From an uncultured Flavobacteriales bacterium (lineage in GTDB: Bacteria > Bacteroidota > Bacteroidia > Flavobacteriales > Crocinitomicaceae): DNA of 64,000 nt. The DNA is taken from NCBI GenBank assembly GCA_946479285.1, contig CAMLFH010000016.1, positions 23,089 to 87,088 on the forward strand, given 5' to 3'. The notes under the pieces are model-generated. The model was not told the origin of the DNA. It did not search any database and saw only the letters and a program-made list of their open reading frames with translations. Made by a program: the position numbers and the translations under genes. This document shows, one piece after another, positions 36,862 to 46,355 of this stretch; position 1 is the stretch's first letter, and every line of letters starts with the position of its first letter.

Positions 36862-38277
36862 ATGGCTCAAAAACCGGCAATCCCCAAAGGAACAAGAGAT
36901 TTTCTACCAGATGAGGTAGCTCGCCGTACGTATATTTTCGACACGATCCGATCTGTATTTAAAAGCTACGGGTTTGCACCGATTGAAACACCTTCCTTCG
37001 AACTTTCCAGCACTTTATTGGGGAAATATGGTGATGAAGGAGATAAATTGATATTTCAGATTCTTCGTTCGGGGAACTATCTTTCCAAAATAGAAGCAGC
37101 AGACGTTACAAGCGAATTAACATCGAACGATTTCGATAAACTCCCATCGGAAGATCGGAAATCACTGGCTCGAATTACAGGAAAGATATCTGAAAAATCA
37201 CTTCGCTACGACTTAACCGTACCTTTCGCGCGTTTCGTGGTACAGCATCAAAATGAATTATCATTTCCATTCAAAAGATACCAGATCCAGCCTGTTTGGC
37301 GGGCAGATCGTCCGCAGCACGGCCGTTACCAGGAATTTTACCAGTGTGACGCTGATGTCGTTGGTTCGGATTCTTTGTTATATGAAGTAGATTTCGTGCA
37401 GATCTTCGACCAGGTTTTGACAAACCTGCAGATTCCCGGCTTCACCATTATGATCAACAACCGCAAGATCCTTTCCGGAATTGCTGAGGTTTCCGGTGAA
37501 AGCGATAAGTTAATCGACATCACGGTTGCAATCGACAAACTGGACAAGATCGGTGAAGAAGGAGTGGTGAAGGAACTGAAAGAAAAGAACATTTCTGATA
37601 AAGCTATCGAAATCATTTCGCCCTTGTTTAAAATGAACGGAAGCAATGAGGAACGGTTGGATCAGATGAAATCCTTTCTTTCAAACTCTGAAATCGGCTT
37701 AAAAGGAATCGAAGAATTGGAGTTTGTATTGAACCAAACCAAAGAACTTGGGTTGGAACGCGCAGAAGTACTTTTCGACGTAACACTTGCCCGCGGACTG
37801 AACTACTACACCGGAGCAATTTTCGAAGTGAAAGTGCACGATGTGAAAATGGGTTCCATCTGCGGCGGCGGACGCTACGATGACCTGACAGGTTTATTCG
37901 GACTTTCCGGTTTGTCGGGAGTGGGAATTTCTTTCGGGGCTGATCGTATCTACGATGTATTGAATGAATTGAACCTTTACCCGGAAGACACCAATGCAGG
38001 TTTGACTTTGTTATTCGCTAATTTCGGTGACAAAGAAGCGGCTTATTGCATGAAATTAACCAAGAAATTGCGCATAACCGGTGTAGATTGCGAAGTGTAT
38101 CCAAGCGCTGTCAAAATGCAGAAACAATTCAAATACGCCGATAACCGCAAGGTGAAATTCGTAGCATTGATAGGAGAAGACGAATTGAACAAAGGGTTAC
38201 TTCAGATCAAGAACATGGAATCCGGTGAACAGAAAGCAATGACCGAAAGCGAATTGCTTCAATTTTTTAAAGCTTAA
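36862..38277 (+). CDS. hisS: Histidyl-tRNA synthetase
   Basis: This 471-aa class II synthetase attaches histidine to tRNA-His. Visible family signatures: [11 protein letters not shown] at the N-terminus, [20 protein letters not shown], motif 2 [20 protein letters not shown], the histidine-A loop [16 protein letters not shown], and motif 3 [13 protein letters not shown] with [15 protein letters not shown]-terminal anticodon-binding domain ([19 protein letters not shown] onward) follows. Some insertions relative to the E. coli enzyme give the longer form seen in Bacteroidota. Only 6 bases separate it from hutH. Confidence 0.95.
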   Translation: MAQKPAIPKGTRDFLPDEVARRTYIFDTIRSVFKSYGFAPIETPSFELSSTLLGKYGDEGDKLIFQILRSGNYLSKIEAADVTSELTSNDFDKLPSEDRKSLARITGKISEKSLRYDLTVPFARFVVQHQNELSFPFKRYQIQPVWRADRPQHGRYQEFYQCDADVVGSDSLLYEVDFVQIFDQVLTNLQIPGFTIMINNRKILSGIAEVSGESDKLIDITVAIDKLDKIGEEGVVKELKEKNISDKAIEIISPLFKMNGSNEERLDQMKSFLSNSEIGLKGIEELEFVLNQTKELGLERAEVLFDVTLARGLNYYTGAIFEVKVHDVKMGSICGGGRYDDLTGLFGLSGLSGVGISFGADRIYDVLNELNLYPEDTNAGLTLLFANFGDKEAAYCMKLTKKLRITGVDCEVYPSAVKMQKQFKYADNRKVKFVALIGEDELNKGLLQIKNMESGEQKAMTESELLQFFKA

Positions 38278-38283
38278 ACAAAA

Positions 38284-39768
38284 ATGGACCATTTTATCAT
38301 AGATAATGAATGGGTTTCTCTGGAGAAACTCGACGAAATAGTGGCATCGAACGCTAAAATCTCAATCAGCGAAGATGCGAAAGCAGGAATTTTAAAGTGT
38401 AGAAGCTATTTAGACGAAAAAGTGGCAAAAAGCGACCGTTTGATCTACGGAGTAAACACGGGTTTCGGGAGTTTGTGCGACACAGCGATCTCCAGGGAAG
38501 ATTTGGAACAATTGCAGCGAAACCTGGTCCTTTCCCATGCTTGTGGAATGGGGGAGCGCGTTCCGGAGGAAATTGTTAGAAGATTATTGATCCTGAAAGT
38601 CATGGGACTTTCTCATGGAGCTTCCGGAGTACAGTTGGAAACAGTAGAGCGTTTGGTTTTCTTTTACAACAATCACATTCACCCGGTGGTTTTTCAGCAG
38701 GGAAGTTTGGGTGCATCCGGCGATTTGGCTCCTTTGGCTCATTTGGTACTGCCGCTTTTAGGCGAAGGGACCGTGATGTTCGAAGGAAAAGAATACACTT
38801 CGAAAGAAATCAATGCCCGTTTTGACCTGAAAGAAATAGCTTTGAGATCAAAAGAAGGTTTGGCTTTGTTGAACGGAACACAGTTTATGTCGGGATATGC
38901 TTCTTATGCGATTTTCCACGCACGAAAACTTTGGAAACAGTTCAATGAAGTAGCTTCCATTTCTTTGGATGGTTACGATGGCCGCAAGGAACCGTTTGGA
39001 GTTCAGGTAAACGAGATCCGCAACCAGGTTGGCCAGATCAAAACCGCAGAAATTTTCAGAAGTTTACTGGAAGACAGCGAATTGGCAAACCGCGAGAAAG
39101 CACATGTGCAGGATCCGTATTCATTTCGTTGCATTCCTCAGGTCCATGGCGCTTCTTTTGATACCATCGAACATTGCGCAACTATTGTGGAACGCGAGAT
39201 CAATGCAGTAACTGACAATCCAACTGTTTTCCCGGATGAGGACATGGTGGTTTCCGCAGGAAATTTTCATGGGCAGCCACTTGCATTAGCTATGGACTTT
39301 TTGGCCATTGCATTAGCTGAAATGGGAAGCATCAGCGAACGCAGAATTTACAAATCCATTTCAGGAACACGCAATCTGCCTGCATTCTTAGTGGCAAAGC
39401 CAGGTTTAAATTCCGGTTTCATGATCACGCAATATACCTGTGCATCTATCGTAAGCCAGAACAAGCAATTGTGTACTCCGGCAAGTATCGATACCATTGA
39501 TTCCAGCAACGGGCAGGAAGATCATGTTTCCATGGGAGCAAATGCTGCTACGAAATTGTTCCGTGTGATAGATAATTGCTATTCCATCCAGGGAATTGAG
39601 ATCCTGCATGCTTGTCAGTCATTGGAATTCCGCCGACCGGCAAAATCCGGAAAGCGCCAGGAAGAGATATTTGCTAACTTTAGAACCAAAGTTCCTTTTG
39701 TGAAAGAGGACGGTTACATGCATCCGTTAATGCAGAATAGTAAGGAATTTGTAAAAGCAGGAATATGA
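38284..39768 (+). CDS. hutH: Histidine ammonia-lyase
   Basis: This 494-aa enzyme deaminates L-histidine to urocanate, the first step of histidine degradation. The MIO cofactor-forming triad Ala-Ser-Gly (residues 144-146) lies in GSLGASGDLAPLAHLVLP. Other family signatures are YGVNTGFGSL, the LLNGTQFMSGYASYA block, QDPYSFRCIPQVHGA, and ENAATPANF-like positions here read as NPTVFPDEDMVVSAGNFHG. Length agrees with HutH (about 500). Some related MIO enzymes act on phenylalanine or tyrosine, so substrate is by family resemblance. No hutU, hutI or hutG gene is in the window. It is tightly linked to hisS upstream and overlaps the next gene by 4 bases (ATGA). Confidence 0.9.
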   Translation: MDHFIIDNEWVSLEKLDEIVASNAKISISEDAKAGILKCRSYLDEKVAKSDRLIYGVNTGFGSLCDTAISREDLEQLQRNLVLSHACGMGERVPEEIVRRLLILKVMGLSHGASGVQLETVERLVFFYNNHIHPVVFQQGSLGASGDLAPLAHLVLPLLGEGTVMFEGKEYTSKEINARFDLKEIALRSKEGLALLNGTQFMSGYASYAIFHARKLWKQFNEVASISLDGYDGRKEPFGVQVNEIRNQVGQIKTAEIFRSLLEDSELANREKAHVQDPYSFRCIPQVHGASFDTIEHCATIVEREINAVTDNPTVFPDEDMVVSAGNFHGQPLALAMDFLAIALAEMGSISERRIYKSISGTRNLPAFLVAKPGLNSGFMITQYTCASIVSQNKQLCTPASIDTIDSSNGQEDHVSMGANAATKLFRVIDNCYSIQGIEILHACQSLEFRRPAKSGKRQEEIFANFRTKVPFVKEDGYMHPLMQNSKEFVKAGI

Positions 39769-40289
39769 GTGAGTACTTTTCAGAAATGGACAAGCAGCCG
39801 GAGCAAGACCAAAAAAGACCGGTTTTGTTAACAGTGCTTTGCGTTTTAAGTTTTATAGTCGTTGGATTCGGTCTGTTGGAAGTTTTATTTACTTTGATTG
39901 GCGGACAACCAAGTCCTGAGAAAATTGAATCAGCTTATAATCAAATCATTCAAATGAGCAGTGAGATGCGCGACAAGCAAATGGTTGTCATTGCAGAAAT
40001 GTTAGAACAGGGTGCAGAGTTAGCCAGGTATCAGCAATACCGTTATTGGTCGGTTTTAGGTGTAAAAACTTTGACCATGATCACAGGTTTTTTTGGTGTA
40101 CTCTTTATGTTGAAAGGGAGAAAGCTGGGATTTCATTTGTACATCATTTACAACCTTTTGAGTATTGGTGGAAAATTCCTGATCGTTCCGTCTGAGATGG
40201 TTCCAATGGTATCTGTAATCTTCGATTTGATTGTTTCAGGAGTGTTTATTTTGCTTTACAGCCGAAGCCTGAAGTGGATGAATAAGTAA
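39765..40289 (+). CDS. Small integral membrane protein of unknown function
   Basis: This 174-aa product begins with a charged cytoplasmic stretch (MSEYFSEMDKQPEQDQKRP), then a first helix (VLLTVLCVLSFIVVGFGLLE). A hydrophilic loop with EQGAELARYQQY precedes three more hydrophobic segments (VLGVKTLTMITGFFGVLFML, LYIIYNLLSIGG, VSVIFDLIVSGVFILL). No family was recognised; DUF-type four-helix membrane proteins of this kind are common in Bacteroidota. The start overlaps the hutH stop by 4 bases, so it is co-translated with it. A role in histidine transport is not supported by its size. Confidence 0.75.
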   Translation: MSEYFSEMDKQPEQDQKRPVLLTVLCVLSFIVVGFGLLEVLFTLIGGQPSPEKIESAYNQIIQMSSEMRDKQMVVIAEMLEQGAELARYQQYRYWSVLGVKTLTMITGFFGVLFMLKGRKLGFHLYIIYNLLSIGGKFLIVPSEMVPMVSVIFDLIVSGVFILLYSRSLKWMNK

Positions 40290-40591
40290 ACCGGATAATA
40301 TAGCTTTAAAAGCCCCGCTCCAATTCATGGATCGGGGCTTTTCTTTTTATTTACCTCATAATTACCACCTTAATAATTAGTAATTAACACAAATTGGCTA
40401 CCGTTTAGTGTCGATAAAAGGACTTTTAAATCTCCTAAATGACATTTAAGTAAACAAATGAGCAATTTAAAAAACGGATAATTACTTCTTATACATTTGT
40501 TTCATGTGATTTTTAAAAATGCGAATGGGCCCTCGAATTTGAAAGATTCATATCATAAATAAATGATGTTCAATCTGTTAAACTATTAAAC
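40290..40591. other. Intergenic region: terminator plus AT-rich upstream region of the second M43 protease
   Basis: The first part holds the terminator at 40308-40349. The rest is AT-rich, with a TAnnTTTG match (TACATTTG, 40492-40499) about 90 bases before the next ATG and no good -33 TTG. I see no small gene here. Confidence 0.5.
40308..40349 (+). terminator. Rho-independent terminator after the hisS-hutH operon
   Basis: AAAAGCCCCG (40308-40317) pairs with CGGGGCTTTT (40333-40342), with TCC/GGA pairing inside the loop, followed by CTTTTTATTT. Confidence 0.92.
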
Positions 40592-42787
40592 ATGCGCAAA
40601 AATTTACTTTTAGGTGTAATTTCCTGCATCGGAATGATTTCAAGCGGGAATTCATTTGCACAGGGAGCACAACCGGGTTGTGGACTTGAGAAACAACGCC
40701 AAAAACTCATTGCAGAAAATCCGCAGATCCAGGTGGATTATGAGAAACTGCTCAATCGCTATACGGAGAACCGATTAGTGAACGGGAAATCGGAAACCAT
40801 CCGCGTTATCCCCATTGTATTCCATGTTGTTCATGAATATGGAGAAGAAAATATCTCCGATCAACAGGTACAGGATGCCGTTCGGATTTTAAACGAGGAT
40901 TTCGGGAAAAAGAACCAGGATACGATCATTGTGGTTTCACCTTTTGATACGATTATCGGAAATACTCACCTCGAATTCCGTTTGGCAACATTAGATCCTT
41001 ATGGAAACTGTACAAACGGGATCGAACACATTTACAATCACCAAACAATTGCCGGCGACAGTTATTCCAAGTTAAATCAGTGGGATCGCGACAAGTACCT
41101 GAACGTTTGGGTGATCGGTACGATGGATGATCCGGATGTTGCCGGATTTGCGCACTATCCAACAGATGTTACCGGCGTTGGGTTTTGGCGCGACGGTGTG
41201 GTGATGGTTCATCAATCTACCGGAAGTATTGGTACGGGGAATGACTATCGTTCCAGAGCATTGACGCATGAAGTAGGGCACTATTTGGGATTAGCACATA
41301 CCTGGGCAAATAACAATACTCCGGAATTGGCATCCAATTGCAGCCTCGATGACGGGATCGGTGATACGCCAAACTGCAGGGGATTGGCAAATTGTGATTT
41401 AACTGCAAATACTTGTACGGAACCAACTACTCCGGGAAATTACTGGCCTTTTGATGTGATTGATAATACCCAGAACTATATGGATTATGCTTATTGTTCG
41501 GTGATGTTTACCAACGGTCAGTCAAACTTTATGAATAACGTGTTGGATCAGCAAACCAGTGGTCGAAATAACCTCTATACAACGGATAATTTGCAGGAAA
41601 CCGGAACCACTACTTTAACACCTGTAACATGTATTCCTGTGGCAGATTTCTATGTGGATGCAAATGGCGGAAGCGGTAATATCGGTCCAAACGCAAACGT
41701 AATGACTGCTTGTGTGAATGATCCGGTCGAATTCAGAGATGCTTCCTGGAAAGCAGGCGTTACTTCCTGGTCATGGAGCTTCCCGGGTGCAAGTCCGGCA
41801 ACTTCCGTAAACCAGCATCCGATCGTTACTTATGCTGCACCGGGTTGGTACAATGTTACCTTAACAGTTGCAAATAATGTAGGGTCTGATACTAAGACGA
41901 TCAATAACATGATTTACGTTCAGGGGAACTGGGCTGAGTACACCGGTCCGAAAATGGAAGATTTTAATCAGAACGCAAACTTCTGGATTACGCATAATCC
42001 GGAGGATAATTACGCTTCGTTCAACCGGGTTACTTCCGGTGGAAAAGGAAATACAGCGTGTTTCAAGCTGAATAACTACAAAAATGTTTCGGGAGCACAA
42101 ATGTTTACGGAAGATTGGTATTACAACGACCGTTTGGCAAATTCCAAAGATTATTTGATCTCGCCGGCTATCGATTTGAGAAGCACAACTAACGTCACTA
42201 TTTCTTTTGATTATGCTTACGGCACAAGAGCAACAGGAGCTGCTGATATTACAGAAAAATTGATAGTTTATTCTTCCAGAGATTGCGGAAAAACCTGGGT
42301 GCAAAGAGAAATGCTTACAGGCACCGTGCTTTTGACAGGTGGTTATGTTGGAAATACCGATTATGTTCCAACCACTAACCAGGACTGGAAAACAGCCAGC
42401 TTCAATTACACGCCGACAGCAGCAGATAATAAGACAAAATTCAAATTCGAATTTATTGCTTCTGATTTCTCATCCAACTTCTACTTTGACAACTTCAATA
42501 TCTCAGGAACATTAGGAATTGATGACAATGGAATGGTATCTGCAGTTTCAATCGCTCCTAATCCGGTTGCTACAGGTTCCGATCTGTCTGTTGAAGTGGC
42601 TGATACGGACAGTGGAATGCAATTAGTAGTCATGGACTTGAAAGGTGCAATTATTTCCACAACAGCCGTTCCTGCTTCTTCCGGAGTTCAAACAATAAAC
42701 ATTCCGATGAACGTTGCCAAAGGATGCTACATCCTGAATGCGGTTCAGGGAACAGCTAAATCTACTCACAGAATAGTTGTTTATTAA
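40592..42787 (+). CDS. Secreted M43 (cytophagalysin-like) metalloprotease with PKD domain and sorting tail
   Basis: This 731-aa protein has a signal peptide (MRKNLLLGVISCIGMISSGNSFAQ), a pro-like segment, and an M43 catalytic domain from about residue 65 (IRVIPIVFHVVHEYG) with zinc site HEVGHYLGLAH (residues 226-236) and Met-turn-like NYMDYAYCSVMF. A PKD domain (about 350-450; EFRDASWKAGVTSWSWSFPG, GWYNVTLTVAN) and a jelly-roll domain (460-640; SPAIDLRSTTNVTISFDYAYG) follow. The C-terminal 80 residues (VSIAPNPVATGSDLSVEV, STHRIVVY) look like a T9SS type A sorting domain. It is an extracellular protease related to the protein that opens this window, without the Ig repeats. Single-gene unit with terminator. 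Confidence 0.9.
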   Translation: MRKNLLLGVISCIGMISSGNSFAQGAQPGCGLEKQRQKLIAENPQIQVDYEKLLNRYTENRLVNGKSETIRVIPIVFHVVHEYGEENISDQQVQDAVRILNEDFGKKNQDTIIVVSPFDTIIGNTHLEFRLATLDPYGNCTNGIEHIYNHQTIAGDSYSKLNQWDRDKYLNVWVIGTMDDPDVAGFAHYPTDVTGVGFWRDGVVMVHQSTGSIGTGNDYRSRALTHEVGHYLGLAHTWANNNTPELASNCSLDDGIGDTPNCRGLANCDLTANTCTEPTTPGNYWPFDVIDNTQNYMDYAYCSVMFTNGQSNFMNNVLDQQTSGRNNLYTTDNLQETGTTTLTPVTCIPVADFYVDANGGSGNIGPNANVMTACVNDPVEFRDASWKAGVTSWSWSFPGASPATSVNQHPIVTYAAPGWYNVTLTVANNVGSDTKTINNMIYVQGNWAEYTGPKMEDFNQNANFWITHNPEDNYASFNRVTSGGKGNTACFKLNNYKNVSGAQMFTEDWYYNDRLANSKDYLISPAIDLRSTTNVTISFDYAYGTRATGAADITEKLIVYSSRDCGKTWVQREMLTGTVLLTGGYVGNTDYVPTTNQDWKTASFNYTPTAADNKTKFKFEFIASDFSSNFYFDNFNISGTLGIDDNGMVSAVSIAPNPVATGSDLSVEVADTDSGMQLVVMDLKGAIISTTAVPASSGVQTINIPMNVAKGCYILNAVQGTAKSTHRIVVY

Positions 42788-42813
42788 GAGTGGATCAATA
42801 AAAAAAACTGGGG

Positions 42814-42850
42814 GTAGCCACGCGATACTTCGCGTGGCTACTTCGGTTTT
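42814..42850 (+). terminator. Strong terminator after the second M43 protease
   Basis: GTAGCCACGCGA (42814-42825) and TCGCGTGGCTAC (42830-42841) form a perfect 12-bp stem with a TACT loop, followed by TTCGGTTTTT. Confidence 0.9.
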
Positions 42851-42893
42851 TAGTTGATATTTAAATCTGTGATTTATAATTATTTAGCAGTGA

Positions 42894-44585
<1,692 letters not shown>

Positions 44586-44604
44586 TTAGTTATAAAATAA
44601 TGTA

Positions 44605-44637
44605 AACGCCAATCTGTTTCAGGTTGGCGTTTTTTTA
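44605..44637 (+). terminator. Terminator between the ABC-F gene and the convergent ArsR-like gene
   Basis: AACGCCAA (44605-44612) and TTGGCGTT (44624-44631) form the stem, followed by a run of Ts. It may also stop the opposing ArsR-like transcript. Confidence 0.88.
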
Positions 44638-44940
44638 TATGATCCCTTGGAGATTATTAAAATCAATTTCACCTTGTTTGGTGAATATATAACCACGAAA
44701 ACCTTCCTCATCGTAAAGGTATGTACTTTCAATAAATCCGGTTTCTCTCAAAATTTGGATGTGCTGTGATACCGCGTTTCCGCTAAGTTTTACTCGTTCG
44801 GAAATATACCCGTTTGTGACAATTTGATACTTTTTGATTTCATGAAGAATTACAATTCTTGCAGAAGCAGCAATTGCTCTTCCGATTCTTGCTCCGTTTA
44901 ATTCTTCTTTGGTGTATTGCAGATGCTTAGATCGTCCCAT
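44635..44940 (-). CDS. ArsR-like winged-helix transcriptional regulator
   Basis: This product of about 101 aa (ATG at 44940; a longer frame from 44988 adds residues with no support) has the winged-helix pattern: IGRAIAASARIVILHEIKKY, recognition region ISERVKLSGNAVSQHIQ and ILRETGFIES, then a wing with YLYDEEGFRGYIFTKQ. It matches ArsR/MarR-like dimeric repressors of about 100 aa. No CxC metal-sensing motif of SmtB/ArsR is visible, so the signal is unknown. It is transcribed away from the FkbM gene; the shared region holds an array of ATGATATCAT palindromes that are good candidates for its operators and autoregulation. GRSKHLQYTKEEL at the N-terminus is strongly basic/polar. Confidence 0.8.
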   Translation of the reverse strand: MGRSKHLQYTKEELNGARIGRAIAASARIVILHEIKKYQIVTNGYISERVKLSGNAVSQHIQILRETGFIESTYLYDEEGFRGYIFTKQGEIDFNNLQGII

Positions 44941-45004
44941 AAATAACTGTTTCTTATATAAGTTAGTGGAAAAGATCATTTGAAACAAGTAGATCGGAAA
45001 AAAA

Positions 45005-45096
45005 TTATATCATGAAATAATGATAACCTGATATCATGATATAATGTTTTCCTTACAACATGATATAATGATTTGATGATAACATGATATCATGTT
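45005..45096. promoter_or_regulatory. Operator-like array of ATGATATCAT palindromes between divergent genes
   Basis: Elements in order: TTATATCATG (45005-45014), CCTGATATCATG (45027-45038) overlapping CATGATATAATG (45035-45046), ACATGATATAATG (45058-45070) and the perfect 16-bp palindrome AACATGATATCATGTT (45081-45096). TGATAACCTGATATCATG and TGATAACATGATATCATG (45021 and 45077) form an 18-bp direct repeat with one mismatch, 56 bp apart. The array lies between the ArsR-like and FkbM genes and ends directly at the latter's possible start codon. Confidence 0.7.
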
Positions 45097-45098
45097 TT

Positions 45099-46034
45099 AT
45101 GTCGGCTGATAATCCAACAATAAGTGATAACTTCGTATTCATGTCCATTCCCGAAAGATCCTTTTCGTTCCGTCATAAACTCATTTCCGCACTCCGCGAT
45201 TGGGACGTCAAAGGAATTAGAAGACTTTCTGTTTCCTTGCCCAAAATCCTGTTGCCTGATCCGAAATCTGCCGGAAAACACATCCTGAAAACCATTCATG
45301 GTGTCAAAATGATAATTGATCCATCTTTGGACAAAGGAGTAGAACTCTCCCTTTTTGAAACAGGAACCTACGAGAAAGGAACCATTCAATTCCTGGAAGA
45401 GTATTTGAAACCCGGATCTTCATTCCTGGACGTTGGCGCAAATATCGGATTGATGTCAGTCATTGCCTCCAGGGCTGTTGGCCAAAAAGGAATTGTTTAC
45501 GCAGTAGAAGCAAATCCGGGAACAGTCCCGATTTTACAAAGTAATATTGACCTGAATAACTGTAAAAACATCGAACTGCTTCCTGTAGCACTTTCTGATA
45601 CGCAGGGAACTGCTTTACTGTTCGAGAATTGGGAAGTTAACCGTGGTGGAGCGTCTATGATTTCTCAAGAGGAAAACCAAATCGGGGTAGAGGTGAAAAT
45701 GGAACGCCTGGATGATTTGTTTGATGAAATTACCAGCATTGATTTAGTGAAAATTGATGTGGAAGGATTTGAACCACAGGTGATACGTGGGGGAATGAAT
45801 TGGTTCAGCAAACAATTACCTGTTTTTATTATTGAAGTTTCTGAAAAGAGAGAAAAGGAAGTTGGTCCCACCCCAAGGGAGATCATGGAATTGGTGCAAA
45901 CAATCGGAAGGTATACTTTTTACAAGCACAAAGGGACTAAAGAGCGAAGAGGAAAGCTGACAGAAATCAGGAATGTGCAGGATCTTCCCAGTCACGATAA
46001 CATCATTTGTATTCCCTTAAAACAAATTAAGTAG
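45099..46034 (+). CDS. FkbM-family SAM-dependent methyltransferase
   Basis: The class I methyltransferase core is visible: GSSFLDVGANIGLMSVIASR (SAM-binding motif I, DxGANxG), VYAVEANPGTVPILQSNI (motif II acidic residue), NIELLPVALSDTQG, ASMISQEENQIGVEVKMERL and the family-closing IDLVKIDVEGFEPQVIRGG with FIIEVSEKRE. FkbM proteins O-methylate sugars, lipids or polyketides; the substrate cannot be read here. The ATG at 45084 lies inside the operator palindrome and would give an extended N-terminus; 45099 and 45141 (MSIPERSFSFRHK) are alternatives, the latter leaving room for a promoter. No glycan cluster lies nearby, so it may be an isolated accessory gene under control of the divergent ArsR-like protein. 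Confidence 0.85.
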   Translation: MSADNPTISDNFVFMSIPERSFSFRHKLISALRDWDVKGIRRLSVSLPKILLPDPKSAGKHILKTIHGVKMIIDPSLDKGVELSLFETGTYEKGTIQFLEEYLKPGSSFLDVGANIGLMSVIASRAVGQKGIVYAVEANPGTVPILQSNIDLNNCKNIELLPVALSDTQGTALLFENWEVNRGGASMISQEENQIGVEVKMERLDDLFDEITSIDLVKIDVEGFEPQVIRGGMNWFSKQLPVFIIEVSEKREKEVGPTPREIMELVQTIGRYTFYKHKGTKERRGKLTEIRNVQDLPSHDNIICIPLKQIK

Positions 46035-46355
46035 TTGATTAAGATATACTTGTGCGATTTTTCAAAATAAAACCGTAGTGTTTGATTATTCTCATTTTTT
46101 TTAACTCCTTGTGAAGCATTTCAAAAAAAGGAACTATTTTTTTAATTTATTCTTAAAATTTAATCTCCGTTTCACACTTCACATCCTTGTTTAACTTAAA
46201 TTTGCAGGGCTTAAACAAACATCATTTTAGCAAACCAATAAACTGCTCTGCTGTGATTCTGAAAGAATTTCAATGCTTCAGTTTCCGGTAGTTGCAAATT
46301 AGTTATAACCATTGAAATCCAAATCGGGTTTTAAACAGTATGTATATCTGATTGA
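46035..46355. other. AT-rich intergenic region upstream of the SprB-like operon
   Basis: This 320-base gap has no supported gene. It is T- and A-rich, with homopolymer runs (TTTTTTTT near 46095). A TAnnTTTG match, TAAATTTG (46197-46204), lies about 150 bases before the next ATG, without a well-placed TTG, giving a long leader if used. Confidence 0.4.
46197..46204 (+). promoter_or_regulatory. Candidate -7 box for the SprB-like operon
   Basis: TAAATTTG matches TAnnTTTG; the next base context (CAGGGC) is unremarkable and no TTG lies 19-21 bp upstream. Confidence 0.4.
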
